Shown piece by piece: positions 60,722-64,000 of a stretch of 64,000 bases of DNA. How positions within the stretch are numbered: position 1 is the first letter of the stretch; every line of letters starts with the position of its first letter. Below the pieces are notes generated by a model, which saw nothing but the letters and a program-made list of their open reading frames with translations, was not told the origin of the DNA and ran no database searches. The position numbers were made by a program, and so were the translations under genes. The stretch is from the NCBI GenBank assembly GCA_037367405.1, contig JAZKJV010005542.1:769359-833358 (forward strand), given 5' to 3'. This stretch comes from Ottelia alismoides (taxonomy: Eukaryota > Streptophyta > Magnoliopsida > Alismatales > Hydrocharitaceae).

Positions 60722-60756
60722 TGACACGTGGCGGCTCCAGGAGCTGCCACGTGTCA
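60722..60756. promoter_or_regulatory. 35-bp palindrome with paired ABRE/G-box
   Basis: The left arm TGACACGTGGCGGCTCC pairs with 60740-60756 at 16 of 17 positions around one central base. Each arm carries ACACGTGGC, an ABRE-type G-box. Equivalent imperfect palindromes occur at about 7629-7668, 45240-45270, 55640-55676 and 63746-63782, always on the U3 side of the GC-rich island. Confidence 0.65.
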
Positions 60757-61607
60757 ACACCACAAAAATCAAAAAGTAAATACTTTGTAAAATGCCAAAT
60801 AAATAGCAAACAACCTCGAATCGAAAAGTTTCTTCACGAAAATTTCTCGTCTCGCTGAGATCTACAATTTTGTGAAGACATCAAACAAAATCGATTAATT
60901 ACACAAAGTGATTTTTTGGGGTATCCCATATACATAGAATACCTATATTTTGGGGTTTTGTGATTTTTTATCGTTTTTAAACCAAATAAAAATCCGAAAA
61001 ATATGGTAAAATCAGAGATAAATAATTACACATTAATTTAATTTTTGTTTGGATTTTTATTAAAGTATGTACATAAAATATCATGTTAAAAACCGCTAAA
61101 ATATACAATGTACAAAAGAGGCCTAAAACCCAACTTTCACATATGAGCTCCGATTCACTTAAATTTGGTCTTGCTTCGAAGGTAATTGAATGTAAAAATA
61201 GTCCAAAAGTGAGTAGGATTAAAACAGACACTCGATGAGGAAGATATGAGGTTTTTAGTCCGGAAATCCTGAAACTAGGGTTTGGGTTTTTGGTCCACTT
61301 ATTTGGGTTAGTTAATTTTTTTATTTTTCATTTATTCTTGTTAGTGATATGTACACAGAGGAGGTGGTTTTGTTTCATTCATAGTTAACATGAATGAGTT
61401 AAAAATCTGGGAAGTTAGACTATTTACAAGTCATTTTTTGCGTGGATTTTTGGCTTCTTATTTTATGCAGAAATTAGTGCTAAAATGCAATTCTTATGAA
61501 AATGTACATGAATGCTAATTATGCAGAATAGATGCATAAATGCTGTTAATTTTGAGGAATTTGAGCTTAATAAATGAGATTTAGAGTGATGAAACCGAGA
61601 TTCATCA

Positions 61608-63270
61608 CATGGTTGAACTAAGTTTTGTAAAAACCATGTAAAAATATTTTCTTAAAAATTGAGGGATTAATTTGTGTAAATAACCCTTTAAAAAAAGAAT
61701 AATAAATAAATAAACTCCATAAAATTTTTAAAAATAAAAAGCCTTTGTTTGAATTAGACTTTGACTAGTAGGCTTAGTAGATACTTTAGTGAGGGAACTT
61801 CGATCTCCCTTAGCAGAGTGGGTGGTTTAGAAGACAATGTATGCGACTCCGTCCTTAAGGAACACGGGTCTGTCTAACGACCCGTACTTACAAACCATAC
61901 TGGTTGAAAGTAGATACTTTTATTCATATGATTCTGGGCCAGTCATTGTCTCTCCAAAGAGTTTTAAAAAATGAAAAATTAAAATCATAAAAACCTGCAA
62001 AATCCAAAAATCACAAAAATATTCATTAAGTAGTTGTTGTATTTCTGACACATTCACATTCACTCAAGGCTTAAGAATTTTGAGGACACTGGATATCTGT
62101 GATCTTGAGAGTCTGAGTTAACATGCCTTAGTCATTAGGGTTTTAAACTTAATAATCCACACTTCCCTAGTTTGAAATATTTGAATGCTATATTGCACTC
62201 TTCATATCTACCTTGAAAAGAATGTGAACAACACAATCACTTTCATAACTGCATGATTGATGAGATGAGTTGAGTTATCACTTGAGGAACCAAGACTGGA
62301 GATTTGAGTTTAGACCTGATCTAATGATATTCGAGGATGGGATAAAGTTAATGAAAGCTTTAGAAAACCTGAGTGTCGGTAAAACTCTAACTAGTATGTG
62401 AACAAGTTCATATGATATCTCTTTGATATTTATCTATATGCGAGGGTATGATGGAACTTAAGATAATTGTTTATCAGTGTGTGCCAACTTTCGTAAAAGT
62501 AGTGGAGCTAGCCAATATAAGAAAAGAAATGTCAAAGAAAAGCTCTATCCTCCAAAGTCAATTTATAAATGAGCTTCCACCAATGGCGAGCGCTCCCAAG
62601 TATTTTCAAAGTGTCCACTTGGACCAAGCGCTAATTAGGACCGAGGAGTCGAGATGACACCAAAAAAGGGTTCTGCATCGCAAATGCTACAAGTTTGGGT
62701 GTCAAAGGTATCTTAGATACTCATAAGAGACACACCCTGGTGTTCTCCCATAAAAACAAGTTCAAACGACTCCAACTCTCTTGACGGACACATTGATCAA
62801 CAATCTAAAAATTTGCATGTGTTGAGTAAAAAGGCACTCGAGAGGCCCCTTGTTTCAATGTGAGGGAGAGAAAAATAGACATAATCCTATGCCATCCATC
62901 ATCTGGCCATCTATCTACATTTGAAGTCTAACGAACTAATGAGATGGTTGACTGAAGCAAGAATAAACTTATTCCCTAGTGTTAAGGATGGGGATTAGAG
63001 GAGAGTCTCCTGGACTGGAACTTCGAGTGATGTCTCGACTCTTATGAAATGCAGTACACTAAATTTCATATCCTTACATTATATGTACAAAAAGAGAGTC
63101 TGATAGTTAAAAAAGTTAGATTCCTTTTGAATGTATCATGGATAAGCTAAAAATTTTAGGATCACTGAAATTAAAGGTTTTCGAAAGATTGAGCCCTGAA
63201 AGCTTCACTTGCACTGTTAGAAATTAACTTGACTCCTCCATTCTTCAGATGCCTGAGGACGAGCATGGTT
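61608..63270 (+). other. Interior remnant of an A-type gypsy element
   Basis: About 61750-61950 matches the element A leader (reverse of 4985-5230) and 62040-63250 matches the element A 3' region (reverse of 1000-2160). The 2.5-3 kb between these in element A, with gag and protease, is missing here, so this is an internal deletion. The 69-codon frame 62448-62657 is the counterpart of the frame at 1564-1761. The first 130 bases are AT-rich and unassigned. Confidence 0.75.
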
Positions 63271-63284
63271 TAAGTATCGGGGTA
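63271..63284 (+). other. Polypurine tract before right-hand LTR
   Basis: TAAGTATCGGGGTA stands directly before the LTR start, matching the tract of element A apart from one or two substitutions. Confidence 0.75.
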
Positions 63285-64000
63285 TGATGAATCTCGTATT
63301 CATCATGCTAAAATCCACTAATGAAACCCCTAGCTTAAATAATCCAATAAAAATAACCAATAATTCCTCATTATTATATTGTATTATATTGTGTATAATT
63401 AACCTATATTTATTGTATATAATGACTATTATTTAATTTGAAATTATTTTATTATTAAAAACCCCTAAAAATTAGGGTTATTAATTATCTATAATTTCCT
63501 AACCATTAAAAGAACTAAAAAATATAAAAACAATTCAAAACCCAAAAATCAGTGTTTTTAACCCCTTAAAAATACCCCCCAAAAAGTTTTTTATACAAAT
63601 GACCTCTTTTGGCTTTTTGTCCAACTTGAAACTTGTAGATCTCATTGAGATCTACAACTTTCATGTTTCAACTTTTTCCTAATTTTACCTCTAACTAGTT
63701 CTTTTATATTTTTCTTCATTTTTATATTTTTCTGATTTTCTGATAGGGCCACGTGGGGCCCTCTGAGCTGCCCATGTGGCCCACCTCTTCTCTTGCCACC
63801 CACCCTCTTCTCCAACCATCAGATCCTTCTCCAGCCACCTCCATCATAGTCGTTCAACCTAAGCCTGCCCGCAGCCGTTTAATCATCACCAGATCACATC
63901 TCAATCGCTCCATTGTGCCTTACTATCAGCCGCTCAATTTCCTTCTGATCCTATGGCCACCATCACCCCACCTTACCTCATTCTTCTCCATCGTTCGATA
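63285..64000 (+). repeat. 3' LTR of an A-type gypsy element (runs off window)
   Basis: It starts TGATGAATCTCG with ATTCATCA nearby, aligns with 55268 onward, and holds the G-box palindrome at 63746-63782 followed by the start of a GC-rich island. The remainder is beyond the window. Confidence 0.85.

Larger units (their letters stand above)
58660..61607 (-). repeat. Gypsy LTR (A-type), minus orientation, apparently isolated
   Basis: The U5 end (58660-58800) matches the element A and D LTR ends ('aaggtcaaacacaagga'), and the U3 start TGATGAA...TTCATCA lies at 61607. No primer site lies to its left and no purine tract to its right, so it looks like a solo LTR or a deletion product. CATGG follows on the right; I could not find a matching copy on the left, where the border is uncertain. 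The GC-rich island (about 59580-60780) is bounded by perfect CACGTG hairpins and a 35-bp palindrome. Confidence 0.75.

Noticed and set aside
1..64000. CRISPR array, operons, riboswitches or bacterial defence systems
   Set aside because: The window is plant repeat DNA; no spaced direct repeats of CRISPR form and no prokaryotic gene order were seen.

Overview
The window is repeat-dense intergenic DNA of a flowering plant with a large genome. Nearly everything I can identify is transposable-element sequence: Ty3/gypsy elements of the Athila/Tat group, Ty1/copia elements, an RTE-clade LINE remnant and a Mutator-like DNA transposon. I found no intact host gene, no rRNA or tRNA gene and no CRISPR array. 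All element coding regions carry stops or frameshifts. The short open frames in the AT-rich parts and GC-rich islands do not look like real genes. I cannot name the species.

Layout. (1) 1-8676: element A, minus strand, an Athila/Tat-type element with ~2.5 kb LTRs (its 3' LTR runs off the left edge). Its interior holds gag and protease but no reverse transcriptase, RNase H or integrase, so it looks non-autonomous. (2) 8677-13749: a spacer with a possible multi-exon gene or transposase relic (~8.9-10.4 kb), a hairpin at 11049-11093, an RTE LINE endonuclease relic (11394-12336) and a degraded AT-rich stretch. (3) 13755-41457: element C, minus strand, a full-length ~17.3 kb Athila/Tat element with both LTRs (3.6 and 3.2 kb), primer binding site, purine tract, gag, protease, RT, RNase H, integrase and a perfect 5-bp target duplication TTGTT. 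A ~10.4 kb copia element (25623-~36001, plus strand) sits inside its gag gene. (4) 41463-48743: an unassigned piece, a degraded LTR, then LTR and 3' region of a third related element (D, minus), then an oppositely oriented LTR end. (5) 48785-50090: a TG-rich minisatellite and unrecognised DNA. (6) ~50100-55200: a second copia element, 5' truncated, interrupted by a 1099-bp Mutator-like element with ~115-bp terminal inverted repeats and a perfect 9-bp target duplication (AAGTTTTAA). (7) 55268-64000: three more LTRs of the A-type family in both orientations, with short pieces of their interiors.

How the parts relate. The gypsy elements share LTR starts of the form TGATGAA...TTCATCA, a purine tract of the form CTAAGTATAGGGG, and clustered hairpins upstream of the 3' LTR that repeat that purine tract. 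C carries pol and A does not, so C-type elements could have supplied RT and integrase for A-type elements; this is inference. Nesting gives a relative order: C is older than the copia inside it, and copia-2 is older than the Mutator-like element.

The most unusual signals are structural: arrays of purine-tract hairpins in the gypsy 3' regions, G-box (CACGTG) palindromes on both sides of GC-rich islands inside the gypsy LTRs, and a run of short hairpins with GTG loops in the copia LTR. All were read by eye; similarity statements are visual and not computed.
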